Shown here: positions 1 to 12,070 of the stretch, in pieces
Position numbering within the stretch: position 1 is the stretch's first letter
Layout: each line of letters starts with the position of its first letter
NCBI RefSeq assembly: GCF_026745355.1
Contig: NC_079208.1
Coordinates: 14,922,917 to 14,986,916, forward strand
Length of the DNA stretch: 64,000 nt
Reading direction: 5' to 3'
Source: Beta vulgaris subsp. vulgaris
Taxonomy: Eukaryota > Streptophyta > Magnoliopsida > Caryophyllales > Amaranthaceae
Made by a program: the position numbers and the translations under genes
The notes under the pieces: model-generated
The model's input: only the letters and a program-made list of their open reading frames with translations
Database searches by the model: none
What the model was told of the DNA's origin: nothing

Positions 1-367
1 AGTATAGAGACTTTCAACAGGATAAAATCTGACGTGCGGGCATTGCACGATGCTCCCACAAATTCTGTTACTGTAAACACAACCAAAATAGAGGTGTTGA
101 GTGGATTGAACATAAGAACCACAAAGCAGACAGCTGGTTGTTAAGGTGAAAATTTGCCCTAACGCAACTATGATTGGAGGGACGACGACAATTGGATTGT
201 TTGACAAATTGACAAGATGGATGAAAGGGGAAACACGGAAAGAACACAAGGAGATTTTGAAGCAAGAAAACCCCAATTAAGATGGGTAAAAAATCGCACT
301 TGGTTATGAGTCCACCAAGCCACTAATGCAACTGTCGTCAATGAAGTACGATAGTCAATACATTCTA
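1..367. other. No feature recognised
   Basis: AT-rich to mixed sequence. No long open frame, splice-consistent exon or repeat boundary was recognised on either strand. Confidence 0.4.
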
Positions 368-435
368 ATGCAAATAATAATCAATAAGTATAATTTAGGA
401 AAATGCAAATAATAATCAATAAGTATAATTTAGGA
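368..435. repeat. Direct duplication of 33 bp
   Basis: Two identical 33-bp copies (368-400 and 403-435) separated by AA, beginning ATGCAAATAATAATC. A simple local tandem duplication. Confidence 0.85.
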
Positions 436-691
436 ATGTAAATATAATATGATTCAAGTAAGAACAAGTATGCATTTGTAATTGCTTTTCTACAAAACTG
501 TAAAAGGAGTGAAATAGATAGAGAAAAAAGAGAAAGTGTTTTTACGTATTATTTAGTTATTTTCTTTTCAAATGATCCACCATGATTCTAATCCAAAAAT
601 CACTATTATTATTCAGCATAAACTACACTCGGCAGAACCATAATACAACATCATAATTTATTCTTGGGTTGTCATTATAAATCCTTAAAAA

Positions 692-2621
692 ACAGTTTTT
701 TCACCATATAACCCTAGCAAATTATTTTTGCATCATATACCTTCGACGTTTTAAAACATACATCAAACTATCCTAACCCTAATCTTAACCCCTAAACTAA
801 TACCCTAACAACACAACTAGGGATGGCAACGGGTCGGATCTGGATCGGGTCCAAGCGGACCCGGATCCAGATCTGTTTTTAGACCCTGGATCCAAATCCG
901 ACCCGGATCCGCCGGGTCTAAGAAAGTTGGACCCAGATCCAGATCCAACGAATCCTGCGGATCCGGGTCTAAAACGAGTCCAAAACGGATCCGACTCATT
1001 TCATGCAATTTCACCTACTTTTTGATATTAAAATGATTTCCAAAGCGATTAAAATGATTTCCGAAGCGTTGAAACGCTAATTGTTCACATCTCCAAAGAA
1101 AATTGTGTTTTCTAGGTGAAGTCTTTCTACATGAATGATCTAAGAACAACTAAATATTAAGCATAATTGAGAGGTAGACATTTATGAATAATATGGCTCA
1201 TAAGTGCAATATTATCCTCTGGAAGCAAACCCCAGACTAGGTGTACTTTGCCCTGGAGGGAAAATCAAGTTTTTAACAGGTAAAAAGGTTAAGTATTCAA
1301 TCTTAACTCAATCACATCCTTTTTTCATTCTCTTCATTTCTCCTATATTGCATATCTGAATTCACATTCTAGATCTAAAACCCTCACTGAAGCACATGTT
1401 AATCTACATAAAGTTCAAAACTCGTGATGGAACATTGAGCATAACAACCAACATTATGCTTGAAAGTATTTCGAGCAAAATAATATCCCAAATTGTGAAA
1501 GTAAGCAATCAATATAACTGAAGTATTACATAATCAGCCAGATAACCAACATGCTGATGGTTTTCAAAACTTATATTTTTTTATGTATATAACCATCAAT
1601 CCTACAGATGGAACTAGAGGCACCTGTTTGTCCATATGCAAAACATGTGGCTTTTGTGCGTTGGAAAATTATAGGCACTATGGGTTCCACTGTCTCATGG
1701 TAGACCTGTAGCAAAGAAAATTGTTATGTACAGAAGCCATCACCAAGTATGACACTAAAATGGACCAGCCAGCCCAATGTCGGCATTTTTCAAAAAAAAA
1801 AAGGATCTGCGGATCCGGGTCTATTATGCATATCCGGACCCGGATCCGTGATCTGACAAATGGACCCGAATCCGACCCGGATCCAACGGATCCGGGTCTA
1901 GGATCCGCTACCATCTCTAAACACAACCATCACCCTTCCCCCCTCCCCACCACCCCAACTGCCCCCCTTTCCCCCCGCCCCCGCCCCGCCCCACCCACAC
2001 AAACCCCCTCCCACCACCCCAGGCCGCAGCCCCCTCCCCCACCCCTTCGAATCTCGCAGTCCCTCCACAACCCCCTTCGATCCAGCAACCCCCGCCCCTT
2101 CCCCTGCAGTTTCTGGTTCATGAGTTCCGGTGATGCGAGGGTTCGATGAGTGGATTCACGAGTTCTGGTGCAGACAAATGGTGGGTTCGATGCGTGGGTT
2201 GTGAGTTTCGGTGTAGACAAATGGAAAGGGAGGGTGGTGCGTGGGTTACGGGGGAAGGGGAGGGGGTTGCGCGACTATGGGGGAAGGGGAGGGGAGAAGC
2301 CAGGGGGCTTCTAGGTAGTGGTAGTTGGGGGAGGGGTAGGGGGAGGGGAGGGGAGAGGGGGTGTCCGAGGGTGGTGGGGTGGTGGAGGGAAGGGGTAAGG
2401 GGAGGGGGAAGGGTACTTAGGGTTTTGGCTTAACTTTAGCTAAGTTAATTAGGATTAGAGGGGGAATTATGGATTGATGACTAACAGCATTAGCTTTCCG
2501 TTAGTCATAAGGGTAAGTGGATGTATTTTTCTAAACGTCGGGGGTATATAGTGAATTTGAAAACTTACGAGGATATATAGTGCAAAAAATAATTTCATGT
2601 AGTATATGATGAAAAAACCGT
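692..2621. mobile_element. Long inverted-repeat (Mutator-like) element, non-autonomous
   Basis: The ends are inverted copies of each other over about 55 bp: ACAGTTTTTTCACCATATA inward from 692 matches ACGGTTTTTTCATCATATAC inward from 2621 on the other strand, and the similarity continues through AAATTATTTTTGCA and YCTTCG/YCCTCG. The interior at 1920-2430 is GC-rich, C-rich then G-rich, with no recognisable protein. The left arm contains the hAT element at 818-1919. I could not find a clean target-site duplication, so the outer limits are approximate and the Mutator assignment rests on structure alone. Confidence 0.5.
818..1919. mobile_element. hAT-like non-autonomous element
   Basis: Termini TAGGGATGGCAACGGG and, inverted, TAGAGATGGTAGCGG are typical of plant hAT elements. 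It is flanked by a perfect 8-bp duplication AACACAAC (810-817 and 1920-1927), the TSD length expected for hAT. Both arms are packed with GGATCC and GGGTC words. The middle is ordinary AT-rich DNA with no transposase, so it depends on an enzyme from elsewhere. It is nested inside the element at 692-2621. Confidence 0.9.
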
Positions 2622-2742
2622 AAAATGAAAAATTATGAATAGCGTACAAATGCCTCACTTAATCAGAAGCAAAGATGTGAATCGAGAGCTAATACAAACA
2701 TCTTAATTAATATCTTGCATTTAATGTTGTTATAAATACAAT

Positions 2743-2969
2743 CAGGGGCGGCTTTTAGCATGTTCAACATGTTCTATGGAACAGGGCCTCTTAATTGTGA
2801 GGGCCCCAAAATAGAAAAAGTCCAAGTAGTAAGAAGAAAAAGTTTATCTACTTATTTGGACTATTTTTTTTCATAATATGATTATATGAAGTATGGATGA
2901 GCTACTACATTATTGAATTCTTTAAATATGAGATCGCACAGGGCCTCTATATAGTTTGAGACGGGCCTG
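2743..2969. mobile_element. hAT MITE, 227 bp
   Basis: Starts CAGGGGCGGC and ends with the inverse of CAGGCCCGTC. A perfect 8-bp target duplication AATACAAT lies at 2735-2742 and 2970-2977. It has GGGCCTC words near both ends and no coding capacity. Confidence 0.9.
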
Positions 2970-3213
2970 AATACAATTACATTTATTTCAATATTTTAGT
3001 TAAGTTGTTTAACGGTATCGCCCGAGCGTGCAGTGCCATAACTAGCTATAGAAAAAGTGTACGTCAATACGTCCACAACAATATTGCGCAATACCAAAAC
3101 CAATATGAATTAAATATATGTCTAACTTGTGACTTACTCCCTTTAGTTTTTATTAGTTTACCCATCTTGTTTTTTGAGTTGTTCCTTATTAATTAGCTAA
3201 CTACTCCCTCTGT

Positions 3214-3452
3214 TTCAAATTATAAGGCATTTAAGCTAAAAAAATTTGTTTCACAATATAAGGCGTTTTACATTACCAATGTAAAATTAAATGCAATTTT
3301 ATACTATCAAGATAAGATTATAGGTTATTTTCTATTATCAATACAATATTTAATGTCAATTCTTATTACCTATGCAAATCTAACTAAAACTAACTAAATT
3401 CTTAATATGCGTAAAAGTGGTTTACATGCCTTATAATTTGAAACGGAGGGAG
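3214..3452. mobile_element. Stowaway-like MITE, 239 bp
   Basis: Inverted termini CTCCCTCTGTTTCAAATTAT and CTCCCTCCGTTTCAAATTAT, flanked by the TA target duplication (3212-3213, 3453-3454). Matches the Tc1/mariner-type Stowaway terminus. Confidence 0.9.
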
Positions 3453-3477
3453 TACTTTTTTTTCTCTTTTTGAAATA

Positions 3478-3663
3478 CTCCCCCTAATTGTTTTTTGAGT
3501 ACTATTTGTACCTTCTCACTCTACTTTTCTTGACCCATAATATTAACTTCAATACACTATGTCAATTAATTAATATTTTTCCTTTTCATCTAAGACTCAC
3601 ATATATATTTTACTAAAACTTTATGTCGAAAAAAATTGGTAAACTAATAAGAATCGAAAAGAG
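3478..3663. mobile_element. Degenerate Stowaway-like MITE
   Basis: Left end CTCCCCCTAATTG, right end the inverse of CTCTTTTCGATTC, with TA on both sides (3476-3477, 3664-3665). The subterminal word TTATTAGTTTACC is shared with the MITE at 23829-24089. The ends are more diverged than those of the neighbouring Stowaway. Confidence 0.5.
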
Positions 3664-4246
3664 TATTAGATGGGGTAACCTTTCTAATATTAATACTAAT
3701 TCATCAACTTCTCTCACCACTACATGAACCAACTTTTCAAAAGACTAGTCAGCTCATATTGTTAATTATTGCCCAAAAAAGAAAACTATACAAAGGTCCA
3801 AATGTTTCTTACATTATTTTCTACGAGAGCTTTCCAGTATGGAGTATAAAGCAAGCAAAAGAAAAGAGAGTGGCAAAATCACCAACTTTCCACATTTTTG
3901 CTATCTTCAAGCTAAGCATATATGCCAATGCAACAAAACAGTACAAACACTCCAACCAAATTTGTAGCATAAAATTTAATTTTCTTAAGCTAGTACCAGA
4001 ATCTACATATACATACATAAAATATATGGTTCTATGTTTAGCATTTCTTCATCTGCACATCTTCGATAGTTGCATCAGCTAAGGAATCATAAGTCTTTAT
4101 TACATGCAATCTTACTAAGTATATAATCTAGATATCCTCGCTATTCATGCTCCTGGATACTCTGCTGAGTTAGCTACTATTTTCAGTTTACATATGAGTG
4201 AGTGAGTGTGCAACTTAAGAGTGTTTACGTTATTAATTGAGGAGAT

Positions 4247-7200
4247 ATGGAAGCTAGTAGAAACGGTGGGAAATTCACGAATGTGAGGCTTCTTTATTTC
4301 TATTTTCTGGCCCTTTCATTTACATATTGTGGTAAGTGCTGTTCCGTATGATTTACCTCATTATTCCGCTTTCGGAGGTCTTTTTGGCCTTCCGTATGAG
4401 ATTAAAGCCATATTTGATCACATATTTCTTTTGTTGTTCTTGTTTTTCTCATTAGAAAATTTTAATAAATTGTTTCTATTTTGAATATTTTCATAAATAA
4501 TATAGTTTATAAATTAAATATTTCATTAGCTCTACTTTGTAATAAATGTGCTCACACTATTTAGTAGTCATTTTTTTATATTTTAACCTCTCAAATTTTT
4601 TGCCTAATTGGTTGTCTAACATAGAGCAACTCAAATAACAATAAATGCGTTTACACTAGTTTGAAGTTACTATACTCCTTTATCCTTCAAAAGTTTGTAT
4701 TACTCGTTGTCAAACTTAGAATAACTCAAAGGGATGGAATCTTTATTTTTAGTTAATTTAATTTAATTAATAATAGTGGAATCTTGCCTATTTTTTGAGT
4801 TGTATTGGTTTTTTTTTTCCGATTTCATATAGGAACAACAAATGAAAACGAAGAGAGTATATGGTACCATTAATTTTGTCTCTTAAAAACTTCATTCAAG
4901 CAAATATTTTAAAAAAGCAATTTAGCCTAATATAACAAACAAAGGAAACATCTACTTAAAAAAACAATAACCTGTCAGATTAATTGAAAATCAATTGTCA
5001 AGGCCATTTGTAAATCTGCTAAGGTATGAACCAGATCTTATTATTATATTTTTATATATTCTTGTTGTGTTTTTGGTTATAAAAAATTTTTATGGTTGAT
5101 GTTTTTCAAATTGTATTTTAACTTGAATATCACGAATCATTAATTATTTTTTTTGAGATACAATAGAAAGTTGGGACATCTTTTTTTAAGAGAGAATAAA
5201 TTCATTAATATTATAGAACTATAATTACTCTAAAATTATCAGGAGTATACTATATGTCATACTGAGTGGGAATTTTCAAATTAAGCTTATACATTTTATA
5301 AATGTATAATTTATGACTTTGCAACATAAGTATCAAAATGCATTACCTCCCATCAAAACATTGAAGTCGATAAAAATGTCATTTTGTTGTAATAAAAAGG
5401 TTTTACAAGTACATTTTCTTAATAATTTGCATAAAGTAGATAAAAATATAAGGTAACTTGTGTAATTAGAGCTTGAGTTTTAATTATGTGTAAAAAAATT
5501 ACTGTAGTGTTTTGTGCTATGTCTTTTATATAACACATACTACATTTTCCTAATTTGATTTAACTTTTTATCTGTTCACAGATGCAAGAAGATCTCTGTT
5601 ACTAGCTAAAGATCCCTCACATCTTAAAACTCAAGACATAAAACACTTGACAATTTTGGACATGGCAAAGAACTTGAATATGCTAATAGATGTATCAATG
5701 AAAGATTCATCAAATACTGAGTCTTTTGTCAGCTCCCCATTTACTTTACCACCTTATGATTCCTTAGCTCCAATCCCTTTAACTGACAATAACAATTCCC
5801 CACCATTTTGTGTATACCCACCTCCCAATCCACAATCCCCTGACACCACTTCCCCAAGCCCATTTGACTATAGTCCAACACCACCCTCAAGCCCAACTGA
5901 AAGCATACCTACCCCTAACACACCAGAAACATATCCTAGCCCAACTATCATCACTCCTGGGCCTCCAGAGTCTTTTTCTAGCCCACCAATTATCACTCCT
6001 GGGCCTCCAGAGTCCTTTCCTAGCCCACCAATTATCACTCCTGGGACTCCAGAGTATGCTACAAGCCCACCTTTCGACGAACCAAGCCCGCCTTATTATG
6101 AACCAAGCCCACCAAGTGGTGACAATCCTAGCCCACCAGAAGATGTACCATCTCCAATAGGTTTTGAGCCAAGTCCACCAGTTTTTGAACCACCTGTAGT
6201 ATATCCACCACCAACAACACCACCACCATCTAGAAGTAAAGGACATGGATCAGGAAGTGTTTGGTGTGTCGCAAAACCATCGGTACCTGACCCAATTATT
6301 CAAGAGGCTATGAATTATGCTTGTGCATCTGGTGCTGATTGTGATCCTTTACAAACCAATGGACAATGTTATCAACCTAACACAATTTTAGCACATGCTT
6401 CATATGCCTTCAATAGTTATTGGCAAAGGACTAAAGTTGCTGGGGGAACTTGTTCTTTTGGAGGGATTGCTATTCTAGTTACCGTAGATCCAAGTAAGTT
6501 AACACTTATTTTTCATTATTCCTATTTGTTATTCGTAGTTGCTTTATTTTTGACGTTCTTCGATGGACATTTTAACCCATTAATATTTTTGAGTATTGAA
6601 AAAATGAATATCAAACACATACACTAGAACAAATCTAACAAATTTCCACATGATATTTTCAACTCTATACTAGTGACAAACAATAGCAAAAATTATGGTT
6701 GAATGACCTATCCATTCACAATGAGTGACTCACAGTTCAAAATGGATAAAAATTCTTCCACTTATTTATAAAATTGTCACCTCTTATTTACAATATTTTC
6801 ACCCATTTTTACTTTATTCACTTAATATCTTCTTATGGCCCCAACTTTCTCTCTACACTTCTTGGTGTTGCCTCATTTTCTCTCTCAGTCACTTAAAAAT
6901 AAACGGAAGACGTATATTGGTTATCTAGATTATCCTTTTTCTTTACATAACTTCTATGAGAGTTTCTTTATTATTCTTTTCAGTAGTGTAGACATAATAA
7001 GAGTTATAAGTACTTTTCTTCTTTTCTTGTCCTTTGTTTTAGTAACAAACATACTCTGAAAACTCCCCTAAAAGAGAACATACTCTGAAAACAAAAAAAA
7101 AATGTCAAGTAGAACATTACATTACTATCAAGGCACTTTATGCTCAAATCTTTGAAGATAGTAAAGGTAAAAAAAAAAAAACAAGATAAATGTATATAGC

Positions 7201-7882
7201 TACCCTTTCTTTTTCATACTTTGCAAGTGATTGATGTTTAACAACACATGTTAATAAGTTAATTTGTTAACATGTGTTGTTAAACATCGATCACTTGCAC
7301 CATTAACCCTAATTTCCAATCAAGTTGTTATTCTTGTTTGGTTCAACAGTTATAATCAATGAGATCTAACTCTATTTCATATTAAAGCCAAGGATTTGAA
7401 TGTACTTGTCAAAAAAAAAAGCTAAGAATTTGAATGTTAACTACAAACGAAGATGAATTTGCACCATTAACTGTAAAAAATTATATATTGGATCTTCCAT
7501 AAATAAAGTTGCAAAAATATTTAGTAATGTTAATGATGTTACAAGTTCCACAGGTATATCTTTGAAAACATATCAACTTTATTTATGGAACTTTATTTAT
7601 CATTAAGGAACTTGTAAACATAAATGATATTTATCATTAAGGAACTTTATTTATGGAACTTGAAACATCATTAAGGAACTTGTAACATAAATAAACTTAA
7701 TGATATCAACTTTATTTATGTTACAAGAGGCAAACTTGAAATGCTTTGAGATTAATCATTAACCCCACATTACATGCAAAACTATGTAATAATTAATATC
7801 AAGATCAATAATAATATAATTAAAGAAATTACTTTTTCATGTACTTGCAGGTTCACAAGGATGTCGTTTTGACAGTGTTTAA
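4247..7882 (+). CDS. X8 (CBM43) domain protein, proline-rich, secreted
   Basis: Coding exons are 4247-4331, 5582-6493 and 7851-7882. The introns have good GTAAGT donors and CAG acceptors and keep the frame, giving 342 residues. Residues 1-28 form a signal peptide (basic start, hydrophobic LLYFYFLALSFTY). Residues about 80-245 are proline-rich (SPPP, PSPP), including a 14-residue unit around IITPGPPESF repeated about three times. Residues 256-341 are an X8 domain: WCVAKPS, the conserved cysteines, HASYAFNSYWQ, and CSFGGIAILVTVDPS ending in CRFDSV. X8 domains bind 1,3-beta-glucan (callose), and such proteins act in the wall or at plasmodesmata. There is no glucanase domain and no hydrophobic GPI-anchor tail. 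The tiny last exon supplies the final cysteine. Best guess is a plasmodesmal callose-binding-like protein; exact role unknown. Confidence 0.88.
4675..4857. mobile_element. Possible degenerate Stowaway-like MITE in intron 1
   Basis: Left CTCCTTTATCC and right inverse CTCTCTTCGTT, with TA at both edges. It lies in the first intron of the X8 gene. The ends are poorly matched, so this may be chance. Confidence 0.3.
7222..7299. repeat. Near-perfect 78-bp hairpin in intron 2
   Basis: TGCAAGTGATTGATGTTTAA followed by CAACACATGTTAA pairs with its inverse across a loop of about 11 bases; only one position of the arm (ATTGATG versus ATCGATG) differs. It sits in the second intron of the X8 gene, so it would be in the pre-mRNA. 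Confidence 0.85.
7560..7730. repeat. Imperfect short repeats in intron 2
   Basis: Words such as CATTAAGGAACTT, AACTTTATTTATGG and AACATAAAT recur directly and inverted over about 170 bp. Low-complexity intronic sequence with no coding content. Confidence 0.6.
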
Positions 7883-8963
7883 TCAACAGAAGTGCAGATG
7901 TAACTGTGATCCAACTTTAGCTCACTGCATCAAGCAGCATATAACAAGGTTCATTTTTAGAAAAATAATGAATCAATACAAATTAGAATTTTCAAAGGCT
8001 TCAATGCTTCATAAGCATCCTTTCCCATGGAATGTGGAACAGGGTATAAGTTTTGTACTTAAAAGTAGATTCAAGAGGAATGTTTTGTAGCCATTGAATT
8101 AATAAATATTTCTTAATTTCAGTAACGGTTATGAAAGAAAATTAGGACATATATTCATGTATGTTTTATAAACAAGGGTAAAACTTAAAAGCTAGAAAAA
8201 TAAACATATTGTAAATTGTAATGATATGCTTCCTTAAAACAAAGGACATATTTTCAGTTTCTATGGATGCAACTTTGAGCAACAAAAATATCTTGAGACA
8301 TGAGCAACTTTTTTTAAATAAAGACAGCGATTACTGTTTAAAATATATATTGGGATGAACTAACAAAATTACAAACAAGTATGTTATTCTTTACATACAG
8401 TTAATACAACTTTTAGGACCCGTGCATAATGCACGGATTTATTTATTGTTTTGTTACATATTTAAAGGAAGTCACATAATAACAATGATACAAATTACAC
8501 AAGATCATATAATCATAATGTAAGAGTGGTGAAGAACAAAAATTACAAATATAAATGTCCAAATCAATTTATATGTTTGCAAGCACTTTCTTATAAACAT
8601 TTGTTGTACTAATACACACATCGTGCTCTTTATCAAACGAAAGGATTTTGAACCTTTTTTGCTTGTAACTCTTGAAACGGCAATACAAAATTGTACATGG
8701 CTGAAAACAGGCCTCAGGAGATACATGCCTATATGAGACAAAGATTATACATGGCTGAAACCAAGAACATCAGCACGTAGCATGTACTAAAGAATAGACG
8801 GACGTGTAAATGTTGATGAATTGACGCAAAATCGAAGTTTATATTTTGTAAAATCTAAAAAACTGATAAGTGTTCTTTCTATACGAAATTAATTATCAAT
8901 TCGCATATATTATTCTCAGTTTGTGTATTGTATTTATAGTAAGTTTATCTTGTTCAATTCAAT
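7883..8963. other. Downstream of the X8 gene; mostly featureless
   Basis: AT-rich sequence holding the X8 gene 3' UTR. The only structure is a short hairpin at 8420-8436 (CCGTGC-ATAAT-GCACGG) next to CTAA on the minus strand, reminiscent of a Helitron 3' end but without a matching 5' end. Confidence 0.35.
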
Positions 8964-8977
8964 AACAACTTGTAATA

Positions 8978-9944
8978 ATTTTTGTTTGGATATCAAGGAA
9001 ATTTGCATTAATTAAAAATTGGAGTACAACCTAATGGTAATACAACCAAACTAAATAGAAATAGCTGACACTACCAAAACTACAGTAACTCTTACGAACA
9101 ATTTAAAGTAAATAATAACTATTGAAAGGCCAATCCGAAGAAAGTTTGTCGTGAGCGATGGGAGGTGAAGTTGGATATGAGAGGAAATTTGTTGAGATTC
9201 ACAACTCTGACGATCTTGATAAAGAGATTGTCGTACAACTGCTAGTAGATCCCAATGTCCACTAGACGCGAAATCCCAAGGTCCTTCCTGGGATTCTCCT
9301 GATTCAACAAACAAAGAAGTCACGTTCGATAGTGACTTCTGACCCTGCTGCGAGGGTATTAGAAGTTCAGTCACACTAGACTGAAACTCGAAAGACATGA
9401 AGGTCGTGACGTGCCCTAAATCAAGTTGGAGCGCCTCCCACAAGATGCGTTTTTTAGGTGTGATGACACACAAAGTCATCACGAGAATTTGGGGAGAGTT
9501 AGATTGATGAATTTCGCGCAACTAACGGATCCTAAGATCCAAACTAACAATCCTAAACCCATAAGATCGGCGAACAACAGATCTTAAGAAGGAGCCTCCT
9601 CTCATCTTAACCAACACCTGAAACCCTAAAGTGGCAAAAACCACATGCCTAAGTCCGGGATTATTGACTCTACTGACCAGGTTGCCTGGACCTTTCTGTA
9701 TCATAGGAAACCAAGAGCCCTGAACTGCCCACCAATCACTGGTAATGAACACCCCAACACAACTATTCTCAAAAAGGCAAGGGTAATCGGATCTGAAATA
9801 AATAAACATGAAAATAACGAAAACATAAACTACCACTCGAACCATAGAACAATGCCAGCAAACAACACCGTCAAAATCCTGCACCGTAGCTTTCACAAAC
9901 CCAACAAATGTTTGTGTGCCAAGGAAGCATTTGTTGGGTTTGTG
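8978..9944 (-). mobile_element. Reverse-transcribed insertion (LINE-like tail or retrocopy)
   Basis: A 14-bp direct repeat AACAACTTGTAATA flanks the segment exactly (8964-8977 and 9945-9958). This is the length and style of a duplication made by target-primed reverse transcription. Read on the minus strand, the insert ends in a weak A-rich tail (CCAAACAAAAAT). One reading frame stays open from the 5' edge to 9051, about 280 codons, broken by a single TAG at 9524-9522. I recognise no domain in it. The 5' end carries a 19-bp inverted repeat (9892-9910 and 9928-9946). Source transcript unknown: it could be a LINE 3' portion or a processed copy of a host mRNA. Confidence 0.7.
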
Positions 9945-10205
9945 AACAACTTGTAATACTAATACATTAAGAATTTGACAAAGAGAATTAGTTTAAAATT
10001 AACACAAATTCTCGAATACGGCCGGCTAAACCTATAATTTTGGTGTGGCTGGCCCATATATGTGGCCCAGGCAGATATAATACCACAAAATCTCCTCCTT
10101 TATTTTTCCCACTTCTTCTTGCATCCATGTACAACAATTTGTAGGTTTTGTTCAACAACAATGGCATCCTGACGCCACACTTTCTCTAACCTCCATCTTT
10201 ACCAT

Positions 10206-12070
10206 CACTAGTGGAAAAAGGTTGATTTGCTTCGGACCCGAGACCCCTATTTGTGTCGGACTTGGGTCCGACGGCATAGGTCTCGACGTAGATGACCTAT
10301 CAATGATCTGCGTCGAATGCAGATCCGACGTACATTTTCATCTATTTGTGTCGCACCTCGTATACGGTGCGACGCAGATGGCTATCCCAACCTAATTCTC
10401 AGAGCTTCGCATATTGGATAATTAAAATAGTAATGTGTGTCGCACATTGCCTAGGGTGCGATGCACATTAGTGATTTGCGTCGCACCTCAGGTTACGTGC
10501 GACGCAAATTACTATTTTAATAAAAAAATATATTTGTGAAACACCAATTAATAAGTTTCTCTCTTCATCAAACTAATCGATCAGTAAAGATTAAAAAAAG
10601 TACTGAAAATGGCAATAATTAACGACAAATAACATGGGTGGAGCAAATGTTACCAAACAACCTAATGGTGTAAGTGTAACCATATTTACAATCTCTCTCC
10701 CAAAAGTTAAGGGAAAGAAAGAAAAATCCTAATTATCTGGGTATCAACAGTGAACAAAAAAAATTGATCTTCAAACATATAAAAAAAAAAATCATTCATG
10801 ATACTTTACATGATGATGATGGTGATGATGTAGTTGATGAACATGATTTAGCCCTTCTCTCGGCTATCTTTGTAAGGGATTGTAAGTTGCAGCGTACAAT
10901 AGTATCCACAAAAACACATGTTTCTTCTTTTGTATTACCAGGTGTACATCTACCAAATAAGATTCAACCACTACTGTCCCCTTGTTGCAAGTGGAGGATT
11001 CATCAGTGGACTAAGTCAATGGGTGTAAACTGGTGATTGATCGGTAGTTGTGTAAGCGATGTTCGCCAGCTACAACACGAAATCCTATAGCGTGAGATTC
11101 TTCATCAAGTACCTCTAAACGTTCTGTACTTCAATTTCCTTCTATTTCCGACAAAGAAAACTTCCAGAGAAACCAAAAACAGATCTGCAAATTAAAAAAA
11201 AAAAAAAAAAATCAAATCTAAAAAGTAAAAAAACAGAAGAACATAATTTCAGATGTACAAAACTCGAAAACAATGAAAAAATTAGATCTAAACAATGTAA
11301 AAATGAAAAAACGAAAGGAAAAAATTGTAGATCTGAAAACATGAAAAAAATGAAACAACGAAATTGTAGTTATAAACAATGAAAAAATGAAAAAACGAAA
11401 AACCAAAATTGTAGATTGTAAAGAGTTCGTCGATTGTAAAGAGTTCGTCAATGTTCATATCAGTTCGTCGATTGAGTATAAAATCAGTTCGTTCATATCA
11501 AATTGTAAAGAGTTCGTCCTTGTTCGCCGGAGAGAGAGAGTTTGAGCTGTTTGATTTTGGCCGGTCAATTTGTGTTGAAGACAAATAAGATCTACTTTTT
11601 TTAGGTTAGAGGGTGAGAAGGAGAGAGAGTAGCGGCTCTTAGAGAGAGAGTAGGGAAGTTTTAGGTTAGAGGGTGATGAGAAGGAGTTTTAGGTTAGAGG
11701 GTGAGAGGAGTGGGCGTGTAATGTTAGAATATTTTAAGTGTTTGTGAGATGTGGGCTTGCGTCGGATGGGACCATGGGTCCGACGCAATTTATTCTTTTG
11801 CAACGCACCATAGGATAGTGCGACGCACATAGTGTGAATTTTTTTTATCAAAGAGGAGATGATCTGCGTCGTATGCTCCAGGTGGTCCGATGCACATTGA
11901 GCTTTTGCAACGCACCAGAGGCACGTGCGACGCATATAGCTCGTACTGGTGCTCACGTACCTATGTTATGCGTCGCACTCCTTGCATGCGACGCAAATTA
12001 CGTTATTGCATCGTTTCCGTTTCAGTGCGACTCAAATGGGGCGACGCAAATCGTCCTTTTTCTACTAGTG
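10206..12070. mobile_element. CACTA-type element carrying a host gene fragment
   Basis: Termini CACTAGTGGAAAAAGG and, inverted, CACTAGTAGAAAAAGG, flanked by the 3-bp duplication CAT (10203-10205, 12071-12073). These are the end sequence and TSD length of CACTA/EnSpm transposons. Both arms contain many palindromic copies of a word around GTGCGACGCAAAT, the usual place for transposase-binding repeats. The interior carries a piece of an ABA receptor gene (10800-11124, minus strand). No transposase is present, so the element is non-autonomous. Confidence 0.92.
10800..11124 (-). pseudogene. PYL: Fragment of a PYL/RCAR abscisic-acid receptor gene
   Basis: Minus-strand translation from 11124 gives [15 protein letters not shown], then [17 protein letters not shown]. 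This matches the latch-loop region (GGDHRL-NY-S-T-LHP) of the PYR/PYL/RCAR START-fold ABA receptors. It continues [10 protein letters not shown] and then, in the next frame, [20 protein letters not shown] followed by SLTKIAE, the C-terminal helix region. The subtype resembles PYL4/5/6. The copy is broken by an in-frame TAG after the LHPLT stretch and by a 1-nt shift inside the VDV-PPGNT motif. The N-terminal half with the gate loop is absent. It sits wholly inside the CACTA-type element, so it was captured, not inherited in place. Family assignment comes from motif recall, not a search. Confidence 0.82.

Noticed and set aside
8420..8436. Helitron 3' end
   Set aside because: The hairpin and CTAA are suggestive, but the base after CTAA is not T and no 5' TC end was found.
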